DNA from: Petrimonas sulfuriphila
GTDB lineage: Bacteria > Bacteroidota > Bacteroidia > Bacteroidales > Dysgonomonadaceae
Assembly: GCF_051201015.1 (NCBI RefSeq)
Contig: NZ_JBPEHI010000009.1
DNA: 64,000 nucleotides
Strand: one strand, 5' to 3'
The notes beneath the pieces are model-generated. The model was not told the DNA's origin. It saw only the letters and a list, made by a program, of their open reading frames with translations, and searched no databases. Both the position numbers and the translations under genes were made by a program. Positions 51,222 to 59,282 of this stretch are shown here, piece by piece; position 1 is the first letter of the stretch; every line of letters begins with the position of its first letter.

Positions 51222-53615
51222 ATGAAAAGATTAGCAATGATTGTATTGGCAGTCAGCCAGATTTTTATTTCATACTCCAGGAATATTGAACCTGAAAAAG
51301 ACGATAACCCACAGGATACGCTTAAAGTGTATTACCTGAACGAAGTGGTTGTTACCTCATCTGTAAAGGAAACCAACGAGTTGAAGAATATGCCCACTGC
51401 CGTATCTGTGGTTTCTCCGAAACAGTTGCGCGATACTCAGATTGAATCGTTGCCGGGCTTAAGCTCATTTATCCCCAACTTCTTTATCCCTTCTTACGGC
51501 TCCAAAGTCTCTACTCCCATCTACATCCGTGGTATCGGAGCAAGATTGGGAGCGCAGACGGTAAGCATGTACGTGGATAATGTGCCCAGCTTTAATCCTT
51601 CGGCATTCGATTTTGAGTTTCAAGATATTCAACGCATAGAGGTTCTCCGAGGTGCCCAGGGAACACTCTACGGACGAAATGCCATTGGGGGAATAGTGAA
51701 TCTCTACACGCTGTCGCCGCTCACTTTTCAGGGTACTAACCTGACGATAGGCGGTGGAAGTTACGGCCAGTTTTCGGCAAAAGCATCAAACTACAGCAAG
51801 CTGACGGATAACTTCGGAATCTCCGTGGGTGCCTATTACAAGCGTGATGATGGGTATTTCATGAATAGCCATACCGGTAAAAAAGTAGATGCTTCTGAAA
51901 ATGCCGGAGGAAGGGTGAAGCTGGATTGGGAGATTACTCCATCATTTAAAGCGTTGCTCTTCGGAAATTACGACTATGTTTCCGGAGGTGCTTTCCCGTA
52001 TATGCATAAAGATTCCACCGCAGCAAACTTTAACGAGCCCTCCTCCTACAATCGTCATTTGTTTACAAACGGTTTGTCGTTGGATTATACCGGGAACGGC
52101 TACAGTATACACTCTACTACAGGATTTCAATACCTCAAAGACGATATGAAGATGGATCAGGATTACTCTCCCAAATCGGTATTCTCCATTCGTCAGATGC
52201 AGGAACAACACTCCCTGAGCCAGGAGATTACCGTGAAGTCCGGCACACAACGGAAATACCGCTGGGTAGTGGGTGCCTTCGGGTTCTATGATCGCCGGGA
52301 GATCGATACGCCCGTCGCCATCAAAGAGGAGGGAATGGCTGCCATGCAGGGACACCTGGATGCGGCTATGCAGCGGACGGGTGCTCCGTTGAGAATTGTA
52401 TACGCCAACGACAGGATTGATCTTCCCGGTATTTATACAAAACCATCCCGGGGTGCTGCGCTCTTCCACCAGTCCACGCTTACGGAGCTTTTCGGATTAG
52501 AAGGGTTGTCTGCCACTGCAGGGTTAAGGCTGGATTATGAGCACACCGGCATCGATTTTTCCACGGAAAGCGAGGGCGGTGATGTAAATCTTGTATTTAA
52601 TATACCCAACCGCCCCATGCCTCCCATGTTTATAGAAGGCGATACGTTGCTGACGGGAAGTTACAGCAAAGACTTCTGGAAAATTTTGCCCAAGTTTGCA
52701 CTGAAATACCAACTCTCATCCGGAGGCTTGGTTTACCTGTCGGCATCGAAAGGAAATAAAACAGGAGGATACAATGAACAGGCATTCTCCAAAATATTGC
52801 AAGGTGCCCTTGCGGAATCAATCATGCGAAACGCGATGAGCGGTATGCCGGGTGGAGGAACCGGAGCTCCTGGCGGCCCGGGAACAGCAGAAGTGGTGCC
52901 GCTAGAAGAACAGCTCTCTTATGATCCGGAAACCAGCTGGACGTATGAGTTGGGAGGACGTTATGAGATGCTCGACCGGAAACTCTCACTTACCTATGCC
53001 CTGTTTTATACCCGGGTAAACAACATTCAGATCATCAAGCTGGAAGATCAGGGGACATCGGGTCGCACGGTAAAAAATGCCGGGAAATCGAAAAGCAGCG
53101 GTTTCGAACTGAGTGTGAAATATACCCCAGTGAACAATTTCTCGTTATACGGTGATTATGGATTTGCTGATGCACGATTCGTGAAATATGATGCTTCGGA
53201 GGATGTGGATTATTCCGGAAATTATGTTCCCTTTGCTCCACGACACACACTAAGCCTGGGAGCCAGTTATGTGTATGATTTTGCCAACAGTCCGCTTATT
53301 GATCGCCTGGTAGGAAACATTCAGTATGCTGGAGTCGGGAAAATTTACTGGACAGAGTCGAATAAAACCACTCCTCAAAACGGCGGTAGTGGAGAAGAGC
53401 TTTATCAACCTTTTTACGGATTGGTTAACGGCAGCATTTCTGCGGAGAAGGGTGCGTTCTCGCTTGAACTCTGGACAAAGAACCTGTTCAATACCGATTA
53501 CCATTCGTTTCTTTTCGAAGCGTCGGACATGACCACCGGAAAGGTGAACCAGTTTGTGCAACGGGGATATCCTACCCGTTTCGGAGTTACCTTGCGGTAC
53601 ACCATCAACCGATAG
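51222..53615 (+). CDS. TonB-dependent receptor (siderophore-receptor-like)
   Basis: 797 residues with a signal peptide, TonB box YYLNEVVVTSSVKE and plug motifs (TPIYIRGIGARLGAQTVSMY, IEVLRGAQGTLYGRNAIGG). No CarboxypepD_reg domain. The barrel ends in GVTLRYTINR. It carries an unusual Gly/Pro/Met-rich loop (about 545-565, MSGMPGGGTGAPGGPG). The type resembles siderophore or vitamin receptors; the ligand is not deducible. A palindrome and promoter precede it. Confidence 0.92.
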   Translation: MKRLAMIVLAVSQIFISYSRNIEPEKDDNPQDTLKVYYLNEVVVTSSVKETNELKNMPTAVSVVSPKQLRDTQIESLPGLSSFIPNFFIPSYGSKVSTPIYIRGIGARLGAQTVSMYVDNVPSFNPSAFDFEFQDIQRIEVLRGAQGTLYGRNAIGGIVNLYTLSPLTFQGTNLTIGGGSYGQFSAKASNYSKLTDNFGISVGAYYKRDDGYFMNSHTGKKVDASENAGGRVKLDWEITPSFKALLFGNYDYVSGGAFPYMHKDSTAANFNEPSSYNRHLFTNGLSLDYTGNGYSIHSTTGFQYLKDDMKMDQDYSPKSVFSIRQMQEQHSLSQEITVKSGTQRKYRWVVGAFGFYDRREIDTPVAIKEEGMAAMQGHLDAAMQRTGAPLRIVYANDRIDLPGIYTKPSRGAALFHQSTLTELFGLEGLSATAGLRLDYEHTGIDFSTESEGGDVNLVFNIPNRPMPPMFIEGDTLLTGSYSKDFWKILPKFALKYQLSSGGLVYLSASKGNKTGGYNEQAFSKILQGALAESIMRNAMSGMPGGGTGAPGGPGTAEVVPLEEQLSYDPETSWTYELGGRYEMLDRKLSLTYALFYTRVNNIQIIKLEDQGTSGRTVKNAGKSKSSGFELSVKYTPVNNFSLYGDYGFADARFVKYDASEDVDYSGNYVPFAPRHTLSLGASYVYDFANSPLIDRLVGNIQYAGVGKIYWTESNKTTPQNGGSGEELYQPFYGLVNGSISAEKGAFSLELWTKNLFNTDYHSFLFEASDMTTGKVNQFVQRGYPTRFGVTLRYTINR

Positions 53616-55046
53616 TCAAAGTTGGATCCTGTCGGTCAGGATCCCTGCGATTATCCCTGTTGATCCTGCCAGGAGAAGAATAATGACAGCCCATTCCCAG
53701 TGTTTGGGCTGTTGTTTTTGTTCTCGCTTTGCAGCAATAAACAGCAGTGAGCCGATACCGTAAAAGAGAACGGAAAGGAACAGGTATTTTAGGCCCACAG
53801 TATAGATCACATAGAGAGAATAGAGGGTGCCGAGTAGTGCTATGACCAGGTGGTGGTGAGACTCTTTCCTCCATCGGCTTAGGGTAACTTTCACGGCATA
53901 AAGTGATGAGAGCAGGTAGGGAATCAGCACCAGGGTGGTGGCAATGGTAATGGCGGCAAGGTAGGTTTCGTTGAGTTGTGGCGACAGGATGGAAAGGAGA
54001 AAAAGCTGAGTGAAGCATTGTGTGAGCAGGAGAGCATTGACGGGGGTTCCTTTCCGGTTTATCTTCCGGAAGGTTTGGGGCAACACGCCGTCCTTAGCCG
54101 CGGCGTATAATGTCTCAACGGATAACAGTATCCAGGAGAGGCTGGCTCCCAGCACGGAGACCATGATCCCCAATTTAATGATCGTGCCGCCTGCAACCCC
54201 GATAACTGTTCGCTCCAGTATCAGGGCCAGCGGTGTCTGTGAGTCGGCCAGCTCCCGGGCCGGGACCGATGACATGGCAATAAAGGTAATCAGCATATAC
54301 ACAGCAAGGACAATCAACAGGGAGAGAATGATGCTCAGCCGTACGACCTGCTGGCTCTTTGCCCTGGCTGACAGGACGGAAGCTGCTTCCACACCGACAA
54401 AACACCAGAGGATAACCGCCATGGCCTCCTTCACCTGTAGAAGGGGAGAGGTGGGTTCGCCTGTGGATGCCAGCCTGCTTTGCCAGTCTGTGGTTAGAAA
54501 AAGATCATTCTTTACCAGGGATATACCGAGGAATATAATCAGAAGAATAGGGATCAGTTTAGCGGTTGTCACAATAAAATTAAGGATGGCTCCCTCGCGG
54601 ATGCCGGCCATCAGAATGGCATAGAAGAGCCACAGCAGTGCCGACCCTATTAGAAAAGCGGTGAAGGGTGAAAGTGCACGTTCTCCCAACAGGTCGTTCA
54701 GCGTCTTGAAAAAGAGTGCCAGATAACTCACATTCCCCAGCCAGCCTACTGACCAATAGCCCCAGGCTGAGTTGAAGCCCATGTAATCACCGAATCCATC
54801 CCGTGCATAGGCGTAGATGCCGCTTTTTAATCCGGGCTTACGCGTGGCAAGATATACGAACACCAGTGCAAGCATAAGTGCGCCAAGCCCTCCGGTCACC
54901 CAGGCAACCAAGGTGCCCTGCGGATTGGCCACCCGGATAAGATCTTTCGGAGAATTAAAGATACCGGAGCCTATCATGGAACCTAGCGCCACAAAAACCA
55001 GTAGCCATAATCCCAGTTTCTCCTCTTTTTGTTGCATGTTATCCAA
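53616..55046 (-). CDS. APC-family amino acid permease/antiporter
   Basis: 476 residues with about 12 membrane helices. FVALGSMIGSGIFNSPKDL is the APC unwound first helix. WCFVGVEAASVLSARAKSQQ is helix 6 with the conserved acidic residue. It resembles the basic amino acid/polyamine antiporters (ArcD/YdgI type). Its start overlaps the DUF554 gene by 8 bases, and its stop abuts the stop of the convergent receptor gene with no spacer. Confidence 0.9.
   Translation of the reverse strand: MDNMQQKEEKLGLWLLVFVALGSMIGSGIFNSPKDLIRVANPQGTLVAWVTGGLGALMLALVFVYLATRKPGLKSGIYAYARDGFGDYMGFNSAWGYWSVGWLGNVSYLALFFKTLNDLLGERALSPFTAFLIGSALLWLFYAILMAGIREGAILNFIVTTAKLIPILLIIFLGISLVKNDLFLTTDWQSRLASTGEPTSPLLQVKEAMAVILWCFVGVEAASVLSARAKSQQVVRLSIILSLLIVLAVYMLITFIAMSSVPARELADSQTPLALILERTVIGVAGGTIIKLGIMVSVLGASLSWILLSVETLYAAAKDGVLPQTFRKINRKGTPVNALLLTQCFTQLFLLSILSPQLNETYLAAITIATTLVLIPYLLSSLYAVKVTLSRWRKESHHHLVIALLGTLYSLYVIYTVGLKYLFLSVLFYGIGSLLFIAAKREQKQQPKHWEWAVIILLLAGSTGIIAGILTDRIQL
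53624..53644 (+). terminator. Hairpin at the junction of convergent genes
   Basis: GGATCCTG-TCGGT-CAGGATCC, a perfect 8-bp stem with a 5-base loop, 8 bases after the receptor stop codon and inside the last codons of the permease gene. No T-run. It may protect or end the receptor mRNA. Confidence 0.4.
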
Positions 55047-55728
55047 AAATCCAGATCAGCAGCACGACGACAACCAGCGAGGGCAGCATATTCATGATGC
55101 GGAGTTTTTTTATCCCAAGAATGTTGATACCCAGTCCGATCAACAGTATACCCCCCACGCTGGTCAGTCCGAGGATGATTTCGTCGGTGAAGAGGCTCCC
55201 GGCGTATCCGGCAAGTAGGGTGAGGGCAGCCTGAAAGATAAACAGGGGCAAAGCCGAAAATACTACTCCCAGGCCAAAGGCCGAAGCCAGCAGAATAGCC
55301 GAGAAAAAATCCATCAACGATTTCGTAAAGAGCAGGTCGGGTGAACCGCCAGTGCCTTCCTGTATAGTACCGAGGATGGTCATGGAGCCCACGCAAAACA
55401 GTAAAAAGGCAGTGACTAGCCCCTCCGAAAATTTTTCGCTTCCAATACGAAAGCGTTTCTTCAGGTTGTCACTGATCTGTTCAGCACCCCTTTCCAGGTT
55501 CCACCACTCTCCCAAAAGAGAGCCGATGGCAAGGCTGCTCACCACAATGAGAATCTTCTCCATCTCAACAGCCATATCCACGCCGATAGCCAGCGTAAAG
55601 AGGCCTATCGCCTGAAAATAAATGGTGGTCACACGCTCCGGCATCCGTTTTTTCAACAGCAGCCCGATCACTCCGCCACCTAGTACGGCAGCTGTATTTA
55701 CAAGGGTCCCAATCATCTCGTTAGCCAA
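55039..55728 (-). CDS. DUF554 membrane protein (YdfK-like)
   Basis: 229 residues with about seven hydrophobic segments. MIGTLVNTAAVLGGGVIGLLLKKRMP is the usual N-terminus (given in part: MIGTLVNTAAVLGGG), so the ATG at 55716 is a likely alternative start. A -7 box at 55736-55743 ends only 7 bases before 55728, which also favours the shorter form. Function unknown, perhaps a transporter. It is cotranscribed with the amino-acid permease. Confidence 0.9.
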   Translation of the reverse strand: MANEMIGTLVNTAAVLGGGVIGLLLKKRMPERVTTIYFQAIGLFTLAIGVDMAVEMEKILIVVSSLAIGSLLGEWWNLERGAEQISDNLKKRFRIGSEKFSEGLVTAFLLFCVGSMTILGTIQEGTGGSPDLLFTKSLMDFFSAILLASAFGLGVVFSALPLFIFQAALTLLAGYAGSLFTDEIILGLTSVGGILLIGLGINILGIKKLRIMNMLPSLVVVVLLIWIFG

Positions 55729-55735
55729 TAAATTG

Positions 55736-55743
55736 CAAAAATA
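55736..55743 (-). promoter_or_regulatory. -7 box of the DUF554-permease operon
   Basis: Minus-strand TATTTTTG immediately upstream of the first ATG. Confidence 0.45.
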
Positions 55744-55850
55744 TCAAATTTTCACGACAAAGGCCCGATAGTTACTTTTTATCGACTAAAAAAACGAGGT
55801 ACGTAAACTTCCACAACGATCGTTTCAAAGCAAAACTGTAAAAAAAATTG

Positions 55851-55858
55851 TACCTTTG
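55851..55858 (+). promoter_or_regulatory. -7 box of the DUF4494-yggS operon
   Basis: TACCTTTG, 27 bases before the ATG at 55886. No clear -33 TTTG. Confidence 0.5.
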
Positions 55859-55885
55859 TGATCCTATATAAAATTAAAAAACAAT

Positions 55886-56338
55886 ATGTACAACTGGTTC
55901 GAATGCAAAGTGCGGTACGATAAAACCCTGGATACGGGTATGATAAAAACGGTAACTGAACCTTATCTGGTGGACGCGATGTCGTTCACCGAAGCGGAAG
56001 CGAGGATTCTTGAAGAGATGAAGCCCTATATATCGGGCGATTTTACCGTTTCCGATATTAAAAGGGCGAGGTTCTCCGATACTTTTTTTAACGAAACGGG
56101 AGACCGTTACTACAAAGCAAAGCTTTACTTCATCACGCTTGACGAGAAAAGCGGTTCGGAAAAGAAAACAGCAGTCAATATGCTCGTGCAGGCCTCAGTG
56201 CTTAAAGAAGCGGTGGAGATCGTGGAAACCGAAATGAAAAAGACGATGGTGGATTACACTTTTGCGTCGGTAAACGAGACAGCCATAATGGATGTGTTTA
56301 AATATAGTGCAGGGGATAACTCAAAAGCGGAGGAATGA
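55886..56338 (+). CDS. DUF4494 protein
   Basis: 150 residues, soluble and without a signal. MYNWFECKVRYDKTLDTG and YKAKLYFITLDEKSGSEKK are typical of this Bacteroidetes-only family, whose function is unknown. It overlaps yggS by ATGA (56335-56338), so translation is coupled; a link to pyridoxal-phosphate balance is possible but unproven. Confidence 0.9.
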   Translation: MYNWFECKVRYDKTLDTGMIKTVTEPYLVDAMSFTEAEARILEEMKPYISGDFTVSDIKRARFSDTFFNETGDRYYKAKLYFITLDEKSGSEKKTAVNMLVQASVLKEAVEIVETEMKKTMVDYTFASVNETAIMDVFKYSAGDNSKAEE

Positions 56339-56997
56339 ACATAGATTCCAATATCGAAAAACTGCGGGTATCGGTTCCGGCGGGTGTTAAAATTGTAGCC
56401 GTTTCCAAGTTCCATCCCAATGAAGAGATTTTGGAAGCCTACAACGGTAGCCAGCGGAGTTTCGGTGAAAGCCGTGTGCAGGAGCTTGTTGAAAAACAAC
56501 CGGGTCTCCCCAGAGATATCGAATGGCATTTTATAGGCAATCTGCAGCGTAACAAGGTGAAGTTTATCGCTCCATTTATTCACCTTATACACAGTTTGGA
56601 TAGTGAACGGTTGATGCTTGAAATTGAGAAGCAGGCCGCAGCTAATCATCGGACAATACCTTGTTTGTTGCAGCTACATGTAGCCGATGAAGAGACAAAA
56701 TCGGGCTTCTCACCCGATGAATGCCGCCGTTTTCTTGCCCGGGGCAAGTGGCGCGACTGCACACATGTGCAACTTGCCGGTGTAATGGGTATGGCCACCT
56801 ATACAGACGACCAGATGCAGGTGAGAAAAGAGTTTCGGTTGATTCGATCGCTGTTCGGTGAGTTCAAATCGGATTATTTCCCCGACGACGATCATTTTAA
56901 AGAGATTTCCATGGGAATGTCGGGCGACTACCCCATTGCTATAGAAGAAGGTGCTACGATCATCCGGGTGGGAACGTTGATTTTTGGGGAAAGGTAA
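56335..56997 (+). CDS. yggS: YggS/PROSC-family pyridoxal 5'-phosphate homeostasis protein
   Basis: 220 residues. KIVAVSKFHPNEEI holds the PLP lysine. FGESRVQELVEK, WHFIGNLQRNK and HSLDSERL follow in family order, and GMSGDYPIAIEEGATIIRVG with FGER ends the protein. It buffers and delivers PLP in the cytoplasm. Expressed with DUF4494. Confidence 0.96.
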   Translation: MNIDSNIEKLRVSVPAGVKIVAVSKFHPNEEILEAYNGSQRSFGESRVQELVEKQPGLPRDIEWHFIGNLQRNKVKFIAPFIHLIHSLDSERLMLEIEKQAAANHRTIPCLLQLHVADEETKSGFSPDECRRFLARGKWRDCTHVQLAGVMGMATYTDDQMQVRKEFRLIRSLFGEFKSDYFPDDDHFKEISMGMSGDYPIAIEEGATIIRVGTLIFGER

Positions 56998-57029
56998 TAT
57001 AAACAATCACTTTTATCAATTAAAATAGT

Positions 57030-57037
57030 TATTTTTG
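57030..57037 (+). promoter_or_regulatory. -7 box of the DHOD-like/oxyR operon
   Basis: TATTTTTG, 34 bases before the ATG at 57071. It overlaps the TTG at 57035 that would be an earlier start, so the ATG is the real start. Confidence 0.55.
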
Positions 57038-57070
57038 TCTCGCTTGATAATTGAAAAACATTCACTCAAC

Positions 57071-58048
57071 ATGGTAAACTTACAAACAACATTCGCCGGA
57101 TTGACGCTGAAGAACCCGTTTATTGCTGCCAGCAGCGGTTTAACAAACTCCTTGTCGAAAATAAAAGAGCTCGATAAAGCCGGAATTGGAGCGGTGGTGC
57201 TTAAATCCCTGTTCGAAGAACAAATAGAAAATCACACCGAAAAACTGACACAAATCTCTGATTATCCCGAGGCAGCGGACTATATCAACGCGTATATCCA
57301 GATGAACCACGTGGAGAAATACCTCGACCTGATCCGTTCGGTTAAAGCAGAATGCACTATCCCCGTTGTGGCAAGCATCAACTGTTATAAACTGACCCGA
57401 TGGACGGATTTCGCCAAAAGTATTGAGGCTGCCGGGGCGGACGCTATTGAGTTGAATGTGTTTTTGCTCAACGCCGGAGAATATGGGGATACCTATTTGG
57501 AGGATTCCTACATCAGCATCGTGAAGCAATTGAAAAAAACGGTGAAAATCCCTGTTGTGGTAAAAATGGCCAAAAATATGGGTAATTTACCCGGCCTGGT
57601 CGGTAAACTGAAAGCATTGGGTACAGATGGAATTGTGCTTTTTAACCGGTTTTATCAGCTTGATATTGATATCAACAAAATGGAGATTACAGCCGGAACC
57701 GTTTTCAGCAACCCGGCCGATTTTCACGAGACACTGCGCTGGACTGCCATCGTCTCGGGACGCGTTAAAGAGATGGACATACTTTGTTCAACCGGAGTCC
57801 ACTCCTGGGAAGATACCATTAAAGGAATTTTGGCTGGCGCATCGGGAGTACAGCTTTGCAGCGTGCTTTACGAGCAGGGGATGGAGGTGATTGGTAACAT
57901 GATAACGTGTGTGGAAGAATGGATGGAGCAGAATAATTACGAGCGTATATCCGATTTTAAAGGAAAACTTAATTATGCCAATATTGCGAGCCCGTCGCTG
58001 TACGAACGCGTTCAGTTTATGAAGTACTTTTCAAATTATCAGCAATGA
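57071..58048 (+). CDS. Dihydroorotate dehydrogenase-like FMN oxidoreductase
   Basis: 325 residues from ATG 57071. A TIM barrel with FAGLTLKNPFIAASSGLTNS at the start, VVASINCYKL and ELNVFLLNAGE (pyrD-like FMN/substrate loop), VVVKMAKNM (lysine of the FMN site) and STGVHSWEDTIKGILAGASGVQLCS. The DHOD class 1 serine/cysteine base segment differs, so the substrate need not be dihydroorotate. It overlaps oxyR by ATGA, which ties it to peroxide response. Confidence 0.88.
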   Translation: MVNLQTTFAGLTLKNPFIAASSGLTNSLSKIKELDKAGIGAVVLKSLFEEQIENHTEKLTQISDYPEAADYINAYIQMNHVEKYLDLIRSVKAECTIPVVASINCYKLTRWTDFAKSIEAAGADAIELNVFLLNAGEYGDTYLEDSYISIVKQLKKTVKIPVVVKMAKNMGNLPGLVGKLKALGTDGIVLFNRFYQLDIDINKMEITAGTVFSNPADFHETLRWTAIVSGRVKEMDILCSTGVHSWEDTIKGILAGASGVQLCSVLYEQGMEVIGNMITCVEEWMEQNNYERISDFKGKLNYANIASPSLYERVQFMKYFSNYQQ

Positions 58049-58986
58049 ACATCCAGCAACTCGAGTATATAATTGCAGTTGACAATTATCGCCATTTTTC
58101 CAAAGCGGCCGAAGCCTCATTTGTTACGCAACCCACCCTCAGTATGATGATTCAAAAGCTGGAAGATGAGTTGGGAGTGAAAATTTTTGACCGTACCCAG
58201 CTTCCGGTTCAGCCTACCGAGATAGGAAGAAAAATAATCGATCAGGCACGTGTTTCGGTCGCTCAGATAAACCAGATTAAAGAGATTATCCAGGAAGAAA
58301 AGGGCATTATAAAAGGAACATTCAGGCTGGGAATTATTCCGACTGTTTCGCCGTACCTGCTGCCGAAATTGATGGACGAACATACGCAGGGAAATTCCGA
58401 TATAAGCATAGTCGTCAGGGAGCTGACAACCGATAATATCCTTCGCGGCCTGGCAAACGATTCGCTGGACGGTGGAATCCTGGCCACTCCGCTCAACGAT
58501 GACTCCGTTACCGAGAGGCCCCTCTATTACGAAAGGTTTTTTGCTTATGTTTCCCCTAAAGAACGTTCGCTTTACGTTAAAAATGAGCTGGACGAGAGTG
58601 ATTTAAACAACGGGAAGCTTTGGATGCTTGATGAAGTTCATTGTTTCCGGACACAGATTTTACACCTCTGCAGCATGAGAAAAAGACGCAGGTCGAATTC
58701 CATTTTTGCCTTTGAAGCAGGTAGCATCGATACGCTTATAAAAATAGTGGATGACAACGACGGGTTGACCGTTATTCCCGAAATGGCGACATATAATCTC
58801 AGTGAACAACAAAAGAAAAATGTGCGGCCGTTTAAAAACGTTACTCCCGTACGCGAAATCAGCCTTATTACCCGGAAAGAATTTATACGGGAGCGGTTAA
58901 TTCACATCATTGTGGATGAAGTAAAAAGCGCCGTTCCAAATTCACTCAAAGATCCTGCACTGAAAAAATATGTGATTCCGTTGTAG
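58045..58986 (+). CDS. oxyR: Peroxide-sensing LysR-type regulator OxyR
   Basis: 313 residues. The N-terminal LysR HTH (FSKAAEASFVTQPTLSMMIQ) is followed by a redox-sensing effector domain with Cys200 and Cys209 in VHCFRTQILHLC, the same nine-residue spacing as E. coli Cys199/Cys208. It forms a disulfide with peroxide and activates defence genes. The rubrerythrin gene at 23.5 kb is a plausible target. Confidence 0.95.
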   Translation: MNIQQLEYIIAVDNYRHFSKAAEASFVTQPTLSMMIQKLEDELGVKIFDRTQLPVQPTEIGRKIIDQARVSVAQINQIKEIIQEEKGIIKGTFRLGIIPTVSPYLLPKLMDEHTQGNSDISIVVRELTTDNILRGLANDSLDGGILATPLNDDSVTERPLYYERFFAYVSPKERSLYVKNELDESDLNNGKLWMLDEVHCFRTQILHLCSMRKRRRSNSIFAFEAGSIDTLIKIVDDNDGLTVIPEMATYNLSEQQKKNVRPFKNVTPVREISLITRKEFIRERLIHIIVDEVKSAVPNSLKDPALKKYVIPL

Positions 58987-59282
58987 AGACAGGCCGCGAC
59001 GCTTCTTTAACACAGTCAGGTATAAATAGCGAAATATTGCTTTCTTTTTTTATAGCGGATGGTGGTTTTGTGACGGATTCTCCTAAAACCTTGAAAGTTT
59101 GGGTGGATGAGAAGAAGAGATAAGTACCATTAGAACGAAATTACACCTTTTATTTTATTTTTTTAACTAAGTCTCGTGCCGTGATTTTGTGCAGCTTTGC
59201 ATCATTGCTGTACCGAGACACATATACCTTTCGGCAAAACAATTTCAAGCTTATCAAAATTCCAACACCATAACTAAAGGGT
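58987..59282. other. Region between oxyR and the next TonB receptor gene
   Basis: 296 bases. They hold a weak hairpin followed by T7 (59028-59052), a coding-like frame without a start that ends at a TAA at 59121 (last residues TLKVWVDEKKR), and a structured leader (59171-59219). No complete gene is seen. Confidence 0.5.
59171..59219 (+). promoter_or_regulatory. Structured leader of the TonB receptor/DUF4249 operon
   Basis: Outer stem GTCTCG/CGAGAC (59171-59176 with 59214-59219) encloses inner CAGC/GCTG (59192-59195 with 59207-59210). It lies 64 bases before the receptor ATG and could be an RNA element or a dyad for a regulator. Confidence 0.4.

Noticed and set aside
57035..57070. TTG start giving 12 extra residues for the DHOD-like protein
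   Set aside because: It overlaps the -7 promoter box, and homologous proteins begin at the ATG at 57071.
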